From positions 1 through 62,663 of the forward strand of contig JAJDNR010000015.1 of the NCBI GenBank assembly GCA_022340565.1: a stretch of 62,663 nt of DNA, written 5' to 3'. Shown here piece after piece: positions 62,526-62,663 of this stretch. The notes beneath the pieces were generated by a model. The model had not been told where the DNA came from and ran no database searches. It worked only from the letters and a program-made list of their open reading frames with translations. Each line of letters starts with the position of its first letter. The stretch's first letter is position 1. Source of the DNA: Desulfofustis sp. (lineage in GTDB: Bacteria; Desulfobacterota; Desulfobulbia; Desulfobulbales; Desulfocapsaceae). A program made the position numbers and the translations under genes.

Positions 62526-62663
62526 GTGCTAGCTCATCCGTCTCTGCTAATGCTGCCGCTGCTTTAAAAGAGGAGTTATGTCTGCTCTGAATTGCAAAGA
62601 GAGCAGGCAAGGCGATGGCTTTCACCGCAATGGGGATTGAAGATGGGCTTTAAGGCTTCTACA

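Overview
The window looks like a stretch of chromosome from an anaerobic Desulfobacterota-type (deltaproteobacterial, probably Desulfobulbales-like) bacterium. This is inferred from the GroES/GroEL sequences, a DsrC/TusE-type sulfur-relay protein, AMP-forming acetyl-CoA synthetase, the use of TRAP and peptide-type ABC importers, and LarA-family proteins. No rRNA gene or other definitive taxonomic marker is present.

Layout. (1) 1-18.9 kb is lower in GC and accessory in character. It starts at a tRNA-Pro(TGG) gene and carries a cytidylate-kinase-like/BON protein; a divergent catabolic locus (M20 amidohydrolase and DUF1028 on one side, a peptide/opine-type ABC importer with a permease-ATPase fusion and a GntR regulator on the other); a fasciclin protein; two SDR-family enzymes; a secreted repeat protein; a DUF900 hydrolase; a pseudogene; small membrane proteins; five copies of a ~143-bp palindromic repeat; and an orphan 3' tRNA fragment. 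(2) 18.9-31 kb is GC-rich. It holds a receiver/DUF4388/PilZ protein, a core MetE-like methyltransferase, a secreted protein, and an eight-gene minus-strand operon: panB-like, larA-like, TRAP dctP-dctQ-dctM, a second larA-like, DUF1537 kinase and pdxA2-like dehydrogenase. This operon reads as an import and degradation pathway for a hydroxy/sugar acid with nickel-dependent epimerisation. (3) 31.2-33.3 kb has a TPP riboswitch with an intrinsic terminator in front of thiE and an Nramp-like transporter. (4) 34-42 kb is a signalling/envelope block: a FecR-TPR-beta-barrel fusion, a 70-residue orphan peptide, a CHASE2 adenylate/guanylate cyclase and a GAF sigma-54 activator. (5) 42-58 kb is mostly housekeeping: MBL-fold protein, Mrr-like nuclease-fold protein, HAD phosphatase, UROD/MetE-like protein, DsrC-like protein, acs, amidohydrolase, two aminotransferases, AI-2E-type exporter, groES-groEL and tRNA-Met. 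(6) 58.2-62.7 kb returns to accessory character: a second orphan 3' tRNA fragment behind tRNA-Met, an HAD/UbiA pair resembling polyprenyl-phosphate phosphoribosyl synthesis, a large GT-C-like membrane protein, a truncated FAD oxidoreductase, and a sixth palindromic repeat.

The palindromic repeats and the orphan tRNA ends occur only in the two flanking accessory segments and not between 19 and 58 kb. This suggests old integrative-element scars around a more conserved core. No integrase, transposase or CRISPR array was seen. The two most interesting items are the LarA/TRAP/DUF1537/PdxA2/PanB operon and the palindromic repeat family, in which two copies show compensatory base changes in the central stem.
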